Source: an uncultured Subdoligranulum sp.
GTDB lineage: Bacteria; Bacillota; Clostridia; Oscillospirales; Ruminococcaceae
Direction: 5' to 3'
NCBI RefSeq assembly: GCF_963931595.1
Contig: NZ_OZ007030.1
Location: 2,286,481 to 2,350,480, forward strand
DNA: 64,000 nt
A program made the translations under genes and the position numbers. Each line of letters starts with the position of its first letter. Position 1 is the stretch's first letter. Positions 17,226 to 26,835 of the stretch are shown here, in pieces. The notes beneath the pieces are model-generated. The model was not told the DNA's origin, did not search any database, and saw nothing but the letters and a program-made list of their open reading frames with translations.

Positions 17226-18077
17226 TTATCCTGATTGGAGTTTCCTATACTGCGCCGGTGACTTCCCTATCTCCTTCTTAAACACCCTGCTGAAATACAG
17301 CGGGTTCTCATACCCTACGATTTCGGAAATTTCCTTGATGTTGTAGGTTGTCCGCTCCAGCAGGTTTTGGGCGTTGACCATGCGCAGGGAGAGGATATAC
17401 TGGGCTGGGGACATACCTGCGTACTGTTTGAAATTGTGTATAAACCAGTTGGTGCTGATGTGCAGGGATTCTGCATAATCATCTATGCTGATTTTTGTGT
17501 TATAGTTTTCGTTGAAGTAAGCCGCCGCACGTTCAATTTGTTCTTGGACGTTGCCGGTGGCTTTTTTCTGTTCATGCTGCTGGCGATCCACCAACAGCAG
17601 AATATCGTTGAACAGCGATGCAATATAGTCCTCGTACCCATAGCGGCACAGCTGCAACTCCTGAATGATTTTGCGGAACAGCGCCTTGTAATCTGGCAGC
17701 ACACCGCAGTAGAACACATGCTCATCCAGCGAGATGCCGTGATACGCCAGAATGTTCTTTACATCACTGCCTGTGAAGTGAATCCAGAAAACTTCCGGGT
17801 TATCCTCCAGATAATATACATATTTTTGGATTTCGTCCGGCTTGTAAAGCACCATATGACCCGCGCTGACGATTTCTTCCTTGCCGTCAAACCAGAAATG
17901 TGTCTTGCCGTTTGCTACATATAAAATCTGGTAATCCCTGCGCCCTTTCTGCCAGCAGGTCGGAAGTTTAGGGCGCGTTTTCAGCCGGTAGGTGCCGCAG
18001 CTGCCCACTACCAACGGCGTGGAGTTGTCTTTGAAATCTGTACGGGAATTGTTCAGATATCCAGAGTTAATGTACAC
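17226..18077 (-). CDS. AraC-family regulator of the lactose locus
   Basis: 283 residues. The N-terminal cupin-type sensor domain (about 1-160, e.g. FWFDGKEEIVSAGHMVLYKPDEIQKY) is followed by two helix-turn-helix motifs (ISIDDYAESLHISTNWFIHNFK and IKEISEIVGYENPLYFSRVFKK) ending in GKSPAQYRK. It is divergent from the beta-galactosidase gene with a 186-bp spacer, the standard arrangement for local sugar-responsive control. It is presumably activated by lactose, allolactose or a related galactoside. Confidence 0.92.
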   Translation of the reverse strand: MYINSGYLNNSRTDFKDNSTPLVVGSCGTYRLKTRPKLPTCWQKGRRDYQILYVANGKTHFWFDGKEEIVSAGHMVLYKPDEIQKYVYYLEDNPEVFWIHFTGSDVKNILAYHGISLDEHVFYCGVLPDYKALFRKIIQELQLCRYGYEDYIASLFNDILLLVDRQQHEQKKATGNVQEQIERAAAYFNENYNTKISIDDYAESLHISTNWFIHNFKQYAGMSPAQYILSLRMVNAQNLLERTTYNIKEISEIVGYENPLYFSRVFKKEIGKSPAQYRKLQSG

Positions 18078-18119
18078 AAAAATCTCCTCCTGTTTTTGTG
18101 AATATTGCGATGTGCTTCG

Positions 18120-18263
18120 TCCATTTTACCTTCACTTTACAAAAAGCCGTTGATTTTGTGCATATTTAGTGCAATAGCGTTTATATTTTATTGTATATAG
18201 AAATTGTATAATAATTTCAGACGAAACGCAATCAGAACTGTATAAATCACAGGAGGAGAATGG
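18120..18263 (+). promoter_or_regulatory. Probable activator-dependent lacZ promoter region
   Basis: TATAAT at 18207-18212 has no good -35 at 16-18 bp, as expected for AraC-activated promoters. GGAGGAGAATGG precedes the start codon at 18264. Confidence 0.5.
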
Positions 18264-19490
18264 ATGATTATTCCGCACTATTACGAGGACCCGCACACAC
18301 TGCATGTGGGTACCATGCCGAATCGTGCCTATTACATTCCGGCATCCCAGCGCAGCGATACTTTAGTCGAGCACCGCGAGACCTCGGATCGCTTCCAGCT
18401 TTTGAACGGAAGCTGGAAATTTCGGTACTACGCCAGTATTTATGACTTGCAGGATGCTTTCTATGAGGTCGGCTATGATGCCTCCGCTTTTGACAGCATC
18501 CCGGTCCCCAGCGTGTGGCAGAACCACGGCTACGACCACCACCAGTACACCAACATCCGCTATCCGTTCCCCGCTGATCCACCGTATGTTCCTAAAGAGA
18601 ACCCCTGCGGCGCTTACCTCTACGACTTCACTTACCAAAAAGATGCCAGCGCCCCGCGTGCATTTCTGAACTTCGAGGGCGTTGCCTCCTGCTTCTATGT
18701 CTGGCTCAACGGTCAGTTTGTCGGGTACAGTCAGGTCGCCCATTCCACAAGCGAGTTCGATGTAACGAAGTTTTTGCAGGACGGCACCAACCATCTGGCG
18801 GTCCTCGTGCTGAAATGGTGCGATGGCAGTTACATGGAAGATCAGGATATGTTCCGCATGAACGGCATTTTCCGTGATGTCTACCTGCTGCACCGCCCGG
18901 AGCAGTGCATCGAGGACTATTTCATCACCACCGACATCCACGGTAGCACCGCAAGGGTTGCTGTCCGCCTGCGTTACTACGATTCCGCTGTTGCCACCCG
19001 CATCACCCTCTACGATGCAGCCGGCACAATAGTCGGCAGCGTAACGCCCGTGGAAGCACCGGATGATGCGGCATTCCCCTATCATGCAGAAATCACCGTT
19101 GTTGACCCGACACTCTGGAATGCAGAACAGCCCTACTTATATACCCTTGTGTTGGACACCCCCTGCGAGACCATTACGGATCGTGTGGGCATCCGCGAGG
19201 TTCACGTTGCCAACAATCAGATTTATGTCAACGGCCAGTCCATCAAGTTCCACGGTGTAAACCGCCACGAATCCGACCCTATTACCGGCTATGCCGTTGG
19301 CTTTGAGCAGACGAAAAAAGACCTGCTCATGATTAAAAAGCACAGCTTTAATGCCATCCGCACCAGCCATTACCCGGATGTGCCTTACTTCTATCAGCTC
19401 TGCGACCAGTACGGCTTCTTTGTTATTGATGAAGCCGACAACGAGAGCCACGGTGCATCCGAATACTGGTCCTATGTCAAGAAAAAGTAC
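18264..19490 (+). pseudogene. lacZ: Beta-galactosidase (GH2), N-terminal part, interrupted by an IS
   Basis: 409 codons from ATG 18264 to the IS border. It contains the sugar-binding jelly roll (NFEGVASCFYVWLNGQFVGYSQ), the immunoglobulin-like domain and the start of the GH2 TIM barrel (VNRHESDP, RTSHYPDVPYFYQLCDQYGFFVIDEADNE pattern). It is separated by about 1.34 kb of inserted DNA from the remainder at 20829. Joined at TAC/TAT the two parts make a 1,031-residue protein, the usual size for LacZ. The enzyme hydrolyses lactose to glucose and galactose. The truncated N-terminal product would lack both catalytic glutamates. Confidence 0.93.
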
Positions 19491-19518
19491 AAATTAAACA
19501 TGCCTTTTTTAAGTTGGC

Positions 19519-20442
19519 TTACCCTGCCAAAGCTTCTGCTTTTTCGTCTAATGCTGCATAATACTTCTCCTCATATTGATCAGGCGAAAGATATCCACAA
19601 TGACTGTGGATCCGCACTGTATTATAAAATGTTTCAATATATTCAAATACCAACTTATATGCATGCCGGTAGTTAAAAATTTTAAAGCGGTTAATCCATT
19701 CCCTTTTCAGTAACGCATGGAAAGATTCGATACACGCATTATCCCATGGATATGCTTTCTTTGAATAACTGTTTATCATCCCATCTGTTGCCTGACGAAA
19801 CGCGTCTGATACGTACTGGCAGCCTCTGTCTGTATGTATAATCAGCGGCTGTGTAATGCTGCGTGTTCTCTTTGCTTTCTCTACGCAGTCCACTACATGG
19901 GATGCTTCCAGAGTTTCGCTGAGTACCCATGCAATGATTTTTCGGGAATACAGATCCATAATGCTAGTCAAGTATACGAAGCCTTCAAATGTCCAAATAT
20001 ATGTGATATCTGACACCCATACTGCATCCGGCTGTTCCGGATTGAACTGCTCCTGCAGAATATTGTGCAGTTCCTTGCTGAAATCAGAATCTATAGTAGT
20101 TTGTGTGTAAGGCTTTACCCATTGTGCTTTGATCCCCATCTGCCGCATATAATTCGCAACTGTTTTTACTGCAATTTTTTCGCCGTCTTTCCACAATTCC
20201 CTGGTGATTTTAGGAGCGCCATAGTTTTGGTGGGAATCCTCATAGATTTTCAAAATTTTTTCTTTGACCTCCCCACGATGTTTTTCAGTAGCAGAAGGGC
20301 ATCTTTTTTTCCATGCGTTGTAGCCGGATCGTGAAACACCAAGACGTTTTAGTACCCCGCTGACAGAGACACGGTGCTTCATCGGCCGTTGTTCCATTTC
20401 CACAATATACTCTGCTGTGGCAGTATAAACAGCCTCTGTCAT
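19519..20442 (-). CDS. IS3-family transposase OrfB (DDE integrase domain)
   Basis: 307 residues. An HTH_21-like N-terminus (KHRVSVSGVLKRLGVSRSGYNAW) precedes the rve integrase core, with catalytic D in VWVSDITYIW, D in IIHTDRGCQYVS and E in DNACIESFHALLKRE, with the usual 35-residue D-E spacing. Its ATG overlaps the orfA stop (ATGA) after GGGAAAA, so it could be reached by coupling or by -1 frameshifting to an OrfAB fusion, as in other IS3 elements. Confidence 0.95.
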   Translation of the reverse strand: MTEAVYTATAEYIVEMEQRPMKHRVSVSGVLKRLGVSRSGYNAWKKRCPSATEKHRGEVKEKILKIYEDSHQNYGAPKITRELWKDGEKIAVKTVANYMRQMGIKAQWVKPYTQTTIDSDFSKELHNILQEQFNPEQPDAVWVSDITYIWTFEGFVYLTSIMDLYSRKIIAWVLSETLEASHVVDCVEKAKRTRSITQPLIIHTDRGCQYVSDAFRQATDGMINSYSKKAYPWDNACIESFHALLKREWINRFKIFNYRHAYKLVFEYIETFYNTVRIHSHCGYLSPDQYEEKYYAALDEKAEALAG

Positions 20443-20732
20443 TTTCCCAGGATACTGATGGCTTTTTTTAGGATTTCAAGGGCATCCTTTGTATCTCTTA
20501 GTTCCCGCTGGAGACGTGCGATCTCTTTTGCCTCATCACTGGAATAATTCCCGGATCCTCTTGTTGGCACACAGCCTTCATGTTCCTTGGCTGCCCGGAG
20601 CCATGTTTTAAGAGCAGAATCACTGATTCCCAGATTCTCAGCCGCCTTCTTGAGTGTGAGTTCCGGATGATCCAGCCGATACCTGACTGCGTTCTCCTTA
20701 AACTGTTGGTCATATTTCGTACCTTTTGCCAT
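20439..20732 (-). CDS. IS3-family OrfA (helix-turn-helix)
   Basis: 97 residues. The HTH_Tnp_1-type domain (YDQQFKENAVRYRLDHPELT, KKAAENLGISDSALKTW) is followed by a leucine-zipper-like heptad region (IARLQRELRDTKDALEILKKAI) for multimerisation. First gene of the IS, read toward the lacZ 5' part. Confidence 0.93.
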   Translation of the reverse strand: MAKGTKYDQQFKENAVRYRLDHPELTLKKAAENLGISDSALKTWLRAAKEHEGCVPTRGSGNYSSDEAKEIARLQRELRDTKDALEILKKAISILGK

Positions 20733-20828
20733 GTCTGTGCTTCCTCCTTCACATCATCTTTCTTATCATACATGATTTAGGTATACATGGCATCTTTACT
20801 TTGTACTATTTTTATACTATCACTATAC

Positions 20829-22697
20829 TATTGCGAGGGCAACGAAAGCTGGCCCAACCACGTTGAAAACTGGAACAAGCCCATCGCAGACAACCCGGAG
20901 TTCACCGAGGCCACCGTAGACCGCACCCGCCTCTGCGTGGAGCGTGACAAGAACCGTCCCTGCGTCATCATCTGGTCGATGGGCAACGAGAGCGCCTACG
21001 GCTGCACGTTCGAAGAAGCGCTGGCATGGACAAAGAGTTTTGACCCCCGCCGCCTGACCCACTACGAGAGCGCCCAGTACCGCAGCAAGAACCGTAAATA
21101 CGATTTCTCGAACATTGATATGTTCAGCAATATGTACCCTTCTCTCGAAAGCATTCAGGAATATCTGGACAACGAGCCGGACAAACCCTATATCATGTGC
21201 GAGTACAGCCACTGCATGGGCAACGGCCCCGGCGATTTGGAGGATTACTTCCAGTTCATTCAGAGCCATGACTGCTTGGTCGGCGGTTTCCTGTGGGAGT
21301 GGTGCGACCACGGTATTTATAAAGGGAAGATGCCAGACGGCCGCGACATCTATTATTACGGCGGCGACCACAATGAGTGGCCGCATGACGGCAACTTCTG
21401 CATGGACGGTCTGGTTTACCCTGACCGCCGCCCGCACACCGGGCTGTTGGAGTTCAAGAACGTCTATCGCCCGGCGCGTGTTGTGAAGTACGACCGGGAA
21501 TCCGGCATGCTCACGTTGCACAACTACATGGACTTTGTTGATTTGACCGAGTATGCCGCACTAACCTATCAGGTAAGTTGCGACGGCGAGGTCATCAACA
21601 ATGGCTTCATCCCCTACCCTGACGGTTTCACCCTGCCGCCGCACAGCGAAAACGCCTTGCCGTTGGCCATCCATATTCCCGACAAGGGCAAGTGTTTCCT
21701 GAAAATCTTCTACCATTGCGATAAAGACCTGTCCTTGCGTTCGGAAGGTCATCTCCTGGGTTTTGATGAAATCCTGCTGGAAAACGAAGACAGCCGCAAC
21801 CAGAAAACCTTGGCTATGTGGAGTGATGCCCCTTCCAACAGCACAATCACTGTTCAGGAAACGGACCGCCATTTGACGCTGCGCGGCAAGAACTTCACCT
21901 ATAACTTTAATAAGCTGACGGGTCTGTTCGCCGCGATGCAGTACGAGGATGCAGTCCTGTTGGACAAGGAAATGGAGTTCAACATCTGGCGTGCTCCTAC
22001 AGACAATGACCGCAAGCTGAAGCTGGATTGGCTGGCTGCCCGCTATGACCACTGTATGACCAACGCCTACCGCACCGAATATCAGGTGACGGACAGCAGT
22101 GTGACTCTGCGCGCCAAAGTCAGCATTGCACCGATCAGCTTGCAGAAATTCCTTGATTTGGATGTCTGCTGGACGATTTCCAACAGCGGTGCAGTAACGC
22201 TGGCACTGCACGCTGAGCGCAACACGGTATTCCCCGAACTGCCGCGCTTTGGCCTGCGCCTGTTCCTGCCAAAAGAAATGGCCCGCGTCAGTTACTTCGG
22301 CATGGGTCCGATGGAAAGCTACTGCGACAAGCACCATGCTGCCAGCCACGGCTACTTCAGTTCCACCATCTGGCAGCAGCACGAGGACTACATTCGCCCG
22401 CAGGAGAACGGCAGTCACTATGATTGCGATTATGTCCAGCTGGATGGCGCTGGCATCAAGCTTACCGCTGTCGGTGCAAAGCCGTTCTGCTTCAACGCCT
22501 CGCAATACACGCAGGAAGAGTTGACTGAAAAGGCGCACAACTATGAGCTGCATCCCTGTGACAGCACCGTTCTCTGCCTTGACTATGCACAGAACGGCAT
22601 CGGCTCTGCCAGCTGCGGGCCGCGTCTGGCGGAGCAGTACCGCCTTGACGACGCTTCCTTCGATTTCAGCATCCGTCTGATTCCTGAAAAAGCATAA
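20829..22697 (+). pseudogene. lacZ: Beta-galactosidase (GH2), C-terminal part, separated by the IS
   Basis: 622 residues of LacZ from TAT at 20829. They contain the acid/base glutamate in IIWSMGNESAYG and the nucleophile glutamate in CEYSHCMGNGPGDL, then the C-terminal beta-sandwich and Bgal_small_N domain (LRGKNFTYNFNKLTG, FNIWRAPTDND, ARVSYFGMGPMESYCDK). A reading frame continues back into IS sequence to an ATG at 20787, but without a ribosome site; any product would lack the sugar-binding domain and is unlikely to be active alone. The symporter gene follows 29 bp downstream. Confidence 0.93.
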
Positions 22698-22726
22698 CCT
22701 CTACACAAAAGAATGGAGAAAATCTC

Positions 22727-24112
22727 ATGTCTGAAAACACAGAAAGACGTTATTTAAAATGGTATAACAAGGTCGGTTACGGCTCCGGCGATGTTGCGGG
22801 CAACGTGGTCTATGCGTTCCTCTCCTCGTTCGTTATGATTTACCTGACCGACACCGTCGGCCTGAATCCCGGCATCGTCGGCACGCTGATCGCTGTGTCC
22901 AAGCTGTTTGACGGCATTACCGACATCTTCTTTGGCTCGATGATTGACAAGACGCACTCCAAGCTGGGCAAGGCTCGCCCGTGGATGCTCTACGGCTACA
23001 TCGGCTGCGCCATCACACTGGTCGGCACCTTCGCCATCCCCATGGGCATGAGCGAGTTTGCCAAGTACGCATGGTTCTTAATCTGCTACACTCTGCTGAA
23101 TGCCGTGTTCTACACCGCCAACAACATCGCCTACTCTGCCCTGACCGCCCTTGTCACCAAGAACAGCGCCGAGCGCGTTGAGATGGGTTCCTACCGCTTC
23201 ATGTTCGCATTCGCCACCAGCCTTGCCATCCAGTCCGTCACGCTGCTGGCTGTCTCCGCACTGGGCGACACCGCCGAAGCATGGCGCACCGTGGCTATCG
23301 TCTATGCCATTATCGGTCTGATTGTCAACACGCTCTCTGTTTTTTCCGTCAAGGAACTGCCGGAGGAAGAGTGGGTCGATACCTCGGATAAAGCAGAAAT
23401 CGAGAAAGACGAGAAGTACAGTCTTGTCGAAGCTGCCAAGCTGCTGGTTTCCAACAAATACTACCTGATGATCTGCGTCACCTACATTTTGCAGCAGATC
23501 TATGGTGCCATGATCAGTATGGGTACCTTCTACGCCGCCCATATCCTTGGCGACAAGAACCTGTTCGGCGTGTTCTCTTGGGCCATCAACATTCCTTTGA
23601 TCATTGCACTGGTCTTTACCCCGACCCTCGTTGCCAAGATGCACGGTATGTACAAACTGAACGTCGGCAGCTATGCCCTTGCTACCGTAGCCCGTGCGCT
23701 GGTTGCCGTGGCCGGCTATACTGGCACCGGCGATGTCAAGATGATGCTCCTCTTCACGGCTATTGCTGCACTGGGTCAGGGCCCGTGGCAGGGCGACATG
23801 AATGCCGTTATCGCCTCTTGCTCCGAGTACACTTGGCTGACGAAGCACAAGCGCGTAGACGGCACGATGTACTCCTGCACCTCGCTCGGTGTCAAGCTGG
23901 GCGGCGGTCTCGGCACCGCCATCACCGGCTGGCTGCTGGCGTTCAGCAACTACGATAAGGCGCTGGCTGTGCAGCCGGAATCCTGCATCAATATGCTGAA
24001 ACTCATGTACCTCGTAATTCCCTTTGTGCTGGACGCCATCATTACCTTTATCCTCTCCCGCATGAAGGTCGAGGAGGCCAACGATAAAATCCGTGCCGAA
24101 ATGAAAAACTGA
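22727..24112 (+). CDS. GPH-family glycoside:cation symporter (LacS/MelB-like)
   Basis: 461 residues with 12 predicted helices and no C-terminal PTS-IIA domain. The N-terminal signature (YGSGDVAGNVVYAFLSSF, KLFDGITDIFFGSMIDKTHS-type loop, KLGKARPWML) is that of the glycoside-pentoside-hexuronide family; Asp residues in the DGITD motif correspond to cation/sugar site residues in MelB. It should import lactose or another galactoside for the neighbouring beta-galactosidase. It is 29 bp after lacZ in the same operon, so the IS in lacZ may be polar on it. Confidence 0.92.
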   Translation: MSENTERRYLKWYNKVGYGSGDVAGNVVYAFLSSFVMIYLTDTVGLNPGIVGTLIAVSKLFDGITDIFFGSMIDKTHSKLGKARPWMLYGYIGCAITLVGTFAIPMGMSEFAKYAWFLICYTLLNAVFYTANNIAYSALTALVTKNSAERVEMGSYRFMFAFATSLAIQSVTLLAVSALGDTAEAWRTVAIVYAIIGLIVNTLSVFSVKELPEEEWVDTSDKAEIEKDEKYSLVEAAKLLVSNKYYLMICVTYILQQIYGAMISMGTFYAAHILGDKNLFGVFSWAINIPLIIALVFTPTLVAKMHGMYKLNVGSYALATVARALVAVAGYTGTGDVKMMLLFTAIAALGQGPWQGDMNAVIASCSEYTWLTKHKRVDGTMYSCTSLGVKLGGGLGTAITGWLLAFSNYDKALAVQPESCINMLKLMYLVIPFVLDAIITFILSRMKVEEANDKIRAEMKN

Positions 24113-24132
24113 TATTCACTATTTTCCTTCTC

Positions 24133-24170
24133 AAAAAAGGCTTCCGCATCTGCTGGCGGAAGCCCTTTTT
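24133..24170 (+). terminator. Intrinsic terminator of the lac operon
   Basis: GGCTTCCGC pairs with GCGGAAGCC around an 8-nt loop, with flanking AAAAA and TTTTT, 20 bp after the symporter stop. The T-runs make it bidirectional. Confidence 0.9.
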
Positions 24171-24182
24171 CTGTATAGTGCT

Positions 24183-24495
24183 TTACCCTCTAAAGTCGGC
24201 CAAAGCACTGGCTATTAAATCTATTGGCGGCGAAGATATAGATGGCTCATCTTTCTGCAAATTCGGGGTACGCCCCATGCTCTGCTTTTCTAAGTATTCC
24301 TGCACGACTTGCTCAATCAAGGTGCGGTCTACCCGCGGGAAAGAATTCGTCTCTGCCTTTTCACAGCATAGAATTGCATCGGTAAGGTACTGCGCCTTGC
24401 CTCTGTCGCGCTGCCGTTCCAAGTATTCTACGGCACGCACATGGTCTGGATTTTCCATATGAATGGTTGGAAACTGGTAAAAATGATTCCCCCTT
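24183..24495 (-). pseudogene. 5'-truncated ParR-like (ribbon-helix-helix) protein
   Basis: About 100 residues beginning near FYQFPTIHMENPDHVRAVEYL. A short beta strand followed by NPDHVRAVEYLERQRDRGKAQYLTDAIL resembles RHH plasmid-partition (ParR-like) proteins of clostridial conjugative elements. Upstream of about 24495 the frame is antisense to an unrelated gene, so the start codon and 5' end are lost. Identification is tentative. Confidence 0.45.
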
Positions 24496-24499
24496 GTTT

Positions 24500-24731
24500 C
24501 TTTATTTTCGAAAAGTGTACGCCAGCGGAAGTAGCGTACCGACTGGATTATAAAAATAATTCGGAAACCAGTAACTATTTCCAAATTTTCAGAGATTACG
24601 GTTGGGAATATATTGGTCGTTGTGTTGGATGGCTGTATTTTCGTAAACCGTCAACAGAGATGGATTCCGAGCGTGATGGCGAAATATTTTCCGATAATGA
24701 ATCAGCAGACAATTTTTCACGAACTTATTGA
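24500..24731 (+). pseudogene. 5'-truncated DUF2812-like fragment
   Basis: About 75 residues with VAYRLDYKNN, YFQIFRDYGWEYIG, WLYFRKP and EIFSDNESA, the conserved pattern of DUF2812 proteins, which usually accompany PadR regulators. Nothing upstream of about 24500 belongs to it: the codons before it are antisense to the ParR-like fragment and lack a ribosome site. A relic joined head to head with the ParR-like relic. Confidence 0.6.
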
Positions 24732-24829
24732 CTTTGCTTAACTGGTCTAGTATGTTAGTAAGTCCTATAATAGAAACTCACAAAAAAATTCTAATTATAA
24801 AATTAAAATTCATTTTCGTGTAAATTTCA

Positions 24830-24858
24830 TTGCGTTTAAAAAGGAAAAAGATTATACT
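24830..24858 (+). promoter_or_regulatory. Promoter of the XRE-TetR operon
   Basis: TTGCGT (24830-24835) and TATACT (24853-24858) are separated by 17 bp in AT-rich DNA, followed 40 bp later by the AGGAGGTAG ribosome site of the XRE gene. Confidence 0.65.
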
Positions 24859-24912
24859 AACTACGAAGGAAAACTGACTGTGTGGTTTTTGATTTATCAG
24901 GAGGTAGCAAAA

Positions 24913-25137
24913 ATGGATGAGGCCAAGATGGTTCTTTCTTACAATAAACTTTGGAAAATGCTTATTGACCGCAAATTAAAGAAAAAAGATTTACAGAAGA
25001 TGACTCATCTCAGTTCATCAGTAATTGCCAAAATGGGGCGAGACGAATCGGTTCACTTAGATACGATTGTGAAAATTTGCATTGCCCTTCAATGCAATAT
25101 TTCAGACATAGTTGAACTCCAAAGAAAGGAGGCGTAA
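24913..25137 (+). CDS. Small XRE/Cro-type HTH regulator
   Basis: 74 residues from ATG 24913 (AGGAGGTAGCAAAA upstream). It is essentially one HTH_26-type domain: YNKLWKMLIDRKLKKKDLQKMT, SSSVIAKMGRDESVHLDTIVKICIALQC, ending DIVELQ. The form is common in clostridial mobile elements. It lies 3 bp before the TetR gene, so the two regulators are co-expressed. Targets unknown. Confidence 0.88.
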   Translation: MDEAKMVLSYNKLWKMLIDRKLKKKDLQKMTHLSSSVIAKMGRDESVHLDTIVKICIALQCNISDIVELQRKEA

Positions 25138-25140
25138 CGC

Positions 25141-25704
25141 ATGGCCAGTTTTACTAAAAAAGCCATTCGGGATTCATTTGTGAAACTATTGAACGAGAAG
25201 CCTTTGAGCCAAATTACCATTCGGGATATTGTAGATGACTGCGGCGTGAACCGCAATACCTTTTATTACTATTACCAGGACCTGCCGCAATTGGTGGAAA
25301 GCATTGTAGATGAGGATGCGGAGCGGATTATCCGGGGGCATCCTACCATCGATTCCCTGGACGATTGTATCAATGCAGCACTGGAATTTGCTCTGGCCAA
25401 TCGGAAAGCAGTGCTTCATATCTATCATTCCGTCAACCGAGACATTTATGAGCAATACCAATGGCGGGTCTGTACTTATGTGGCCAGGACGTATGTAGAC
25501 GGCGTTCTAGGCAACCGAAAAATGACATCTGAGGATTATACCACCGTTGTAGATTATCTGAAATGTGTCAGCTTCGGTATGATCATGGGCTGGCTGGAAA
25601 CCGGTATGAACCCGAATGCTATGGCCCGGTTTCGGCGGATTTTAGAATTAAAGTGCGGTGATTTGGAGCATCTCATTGACCGTTGTGAGAAAATGCGGTC
25701 ATAG
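25141..25704 (+). CDS. TetR/AcrR-family regulator of the fatty-acid island
   Basis: 187 residues. The N-terminal HTH is LSQITIRDIVDDCGVNRNTFYYYYQDL, the canonical TetR recognition helix; the C-terminal half (about 55-187) is a helical ligand/dimer domain of the TetR_C_7/DhaS-like kind. It is followed by a 29-bp palindrome whose second copy precedes the oleate hydratase gene. A lipid effector would fit the neighbours but is inferred. Confidence 0.9.
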   Translation: MASFTKKAIRDSFVKLLNEKPLSQITIRDIVDDCGVNRNTFYYYYQDLPQLVESIVDEDAERIIRGHPTIDSLDDCINAALEFALANRKAVLHIYHSVNRDIYEQYQWRVCTYVARTYVDGVLGNRKMTSEDYTTVVDYLKCVSFGMIMGWLETGMNPNAMARFRRILELKCGDLEHLIDRCEKMRS

Positions 25705-25721
25705 TCTTTAGGCAAGCCTAC

Positions 25722-25750
25722 CCCCTGTGTCTGAATTTCAGACACAGGGG
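25722..25750 (+). promoter_or_regulatory. 29-bp perfect palindrome, copy 1 (upstream of the hydrolase gene)
   Basis: CCCCTGTGTCTGAA and its complement flank one T. Flanking bases (GGCAAxCCTAC before, ATxTxTGTC after) are also repeated in copy 2 at 26836. It may be an operator or a 5'-UTR hairpin; the T-run needed for a terminator is weak. Confidence 0.6.
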
Positions 25751-25848
25751 ATATTTTGTCTGTGGAAAGTTTTTGAAAATGATTGATAATATGGTAACAA
25801 AATCCGAGTGGATGTTTTTCTTCGCTCTTATAACGAAAAGGAGGCAAC

Positions 25849-26778
25849 ATGAGAATCGAAAAAATACTTTCTGAGTTTGACGGACTGGGGCTGGAAATCG
25901 CAGTGATTGTGCCAGAGGGGAATCCCAAAGGCGTTATTCAGTTTTCCCATGGTATGGCTGAACACAAGGAGAGATACTACGACTTCATGAATTATCTTTC
26001 CGATCATGGATATGTGTGTGTTATTCATGACCATCGTGGACATGGTGGAAGTGTGGAAAAGGCAGAGGATTATGGCTTTTTCTATACCGAGAATGAACAG
26101 GCAATCATTGAGGATCTGCATACCGTTACAAAGTATATTAAACATATCTATTCTGGCCTTCCTGTATTTCTGTTTAGTCACAGCATGGGTACGCTTGTTG
26201 CCCGGGGTTATCTGAAAAGATATGATTCGGAAATTGACAAAGTTGTTCTGTGCGGTCCGCCGACCTATAATGCGGCAGCGGGGCTTGGTCTGCTTCTGGC
26301 CAGGCTTTCAAAACCCTTCATTAAGGAAAAGGCTCCGAATAAAATGTTGAATGCTATGGCCTTTTCGCAGTTTAATGCCGGAAATTCGATTCCGAATGGC
26401 TGGCTCTCAGAAAACCAAGCCAATGTTGCACAATACAACCAAGATCCGAAATGTGGATTTATCTTTACCACAAATGGGTTTGTCAACCTTTTGAGGCTGC
26501 AAAAAGCGGCTTTTGAGAAAAGAAACTGGCATGTAAGCAACCCACATTTGCCAATTCTTGTCATTGCCGGTGAGGAAGACCCGGTTATTCGATCAAGAAA
26601 GCGATTTGAACAGCTAATCGCTTTTTTATCGGAGCTGGGCTATACAAATATCAGCAGCAAACTGTATGAACATATGCGTCATGAGATACTCAACGAAGAG
26701 AAAAAGTTGGATGTATATAAAGATATTTTGATTTTTTATGATGAATTCCAGCATACAACTTCATATTCCCAGGTATAA
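25849..26778 (+). CDS. Alpha/beta hydrolase, lysophospholipase/monoacylglycerol lipase-like
   Basis: 309 residues, ATG 25849 after AAAAGGAGGCAAC. Oxyanion motif FSHGMAEHKERY, nucleophile elbow LFSHSMGTLVA (Ser about 109), acidic residue in VIAGEEDPVI and His in YEHMRHEIL complete the triad of the Hydrolase_4 (PldB-like) family. No signal peptide, so it is cytoplasmic. It probably releases fatty acids from lysolipids or monoglycerides; next to oleate hydratase this could feed free unsaturated fatty acids to that enzyme (inference). Confidence 0.9.
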   Translation: MRIEKILSEFDGLGLEIAVIVPEGNPKGVIQFSHGMAEHKERYYDFMNYLSDHGYVCVIHDHRGHGGSVEKAEDYGFFYTENEQAIIEDLHTVTKYIKHIYSGLPVFLFSHSMGTLVARGYLKRYDSEIDKVVLCGPPTYNAAAGLGLLLARLSKPFIKEKAPNKMLNAMAFSQFNAGNSIPNGWLSENQANVAQYNQDPKCGFIFTTNGFVNLLRLQKAAFEKRNWHVSNPHLPILVIAGEEDPVIRSRKRFEQLIAFLSELGYTNISSKLYEHMRHEILNEEKKLDVYKDILIFYDEFQHTTSYSQV

Positions 26779-26804
26779 GCAGGACTTCGGTCCTGCTTTT
26801 TTTG
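26777..26804 (+). terminator. Intrinsic terminator after the hydrolase gene
   Basis: AGCAGGAC-TTCG-GTCCTGCT is followed by T7. The stable UUCG tetraloop starts at the stop codon. Confidence 0.93.
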
Positions 26805-26835
26805 CGATACGAGTCAAAAAACCAGGCAAACCTAC

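Larger units (their letters stand above)
19487..20828 (-). mobile_element. IS3-family insertion sequence inside lacZ
   Basis: Near-terminal imperfect inverted repeats of 18 bp (GTACAAATTAAACATGCC at 19487-19504 and the complement of 20789-20806, 16 of 18 matching) enclose orfA and orfB. TAC lies on both sides (19488-19490 and 20826-20828), compatible with a 3-bp target duplication and exact restoration of the lacZ frame. The outermost bases of the right end are uncertain, because 22 bp lie between the repeat and TAC. Confidence 0.85.

Noticed and set aside
24441..24499. Start of the DUF2812 protein at 24441
   Set aside because: The first 20 codons are antisense to the ParR-like fragment, show no family similarity and lack a ribosome site.
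25710..25752. The 29-bp palindrome as only a TetR-operon terminator
   Set aside because: It is duplicated with its flanks upstream of another gene that already has its own strong terminator, and it lacks a T-run.
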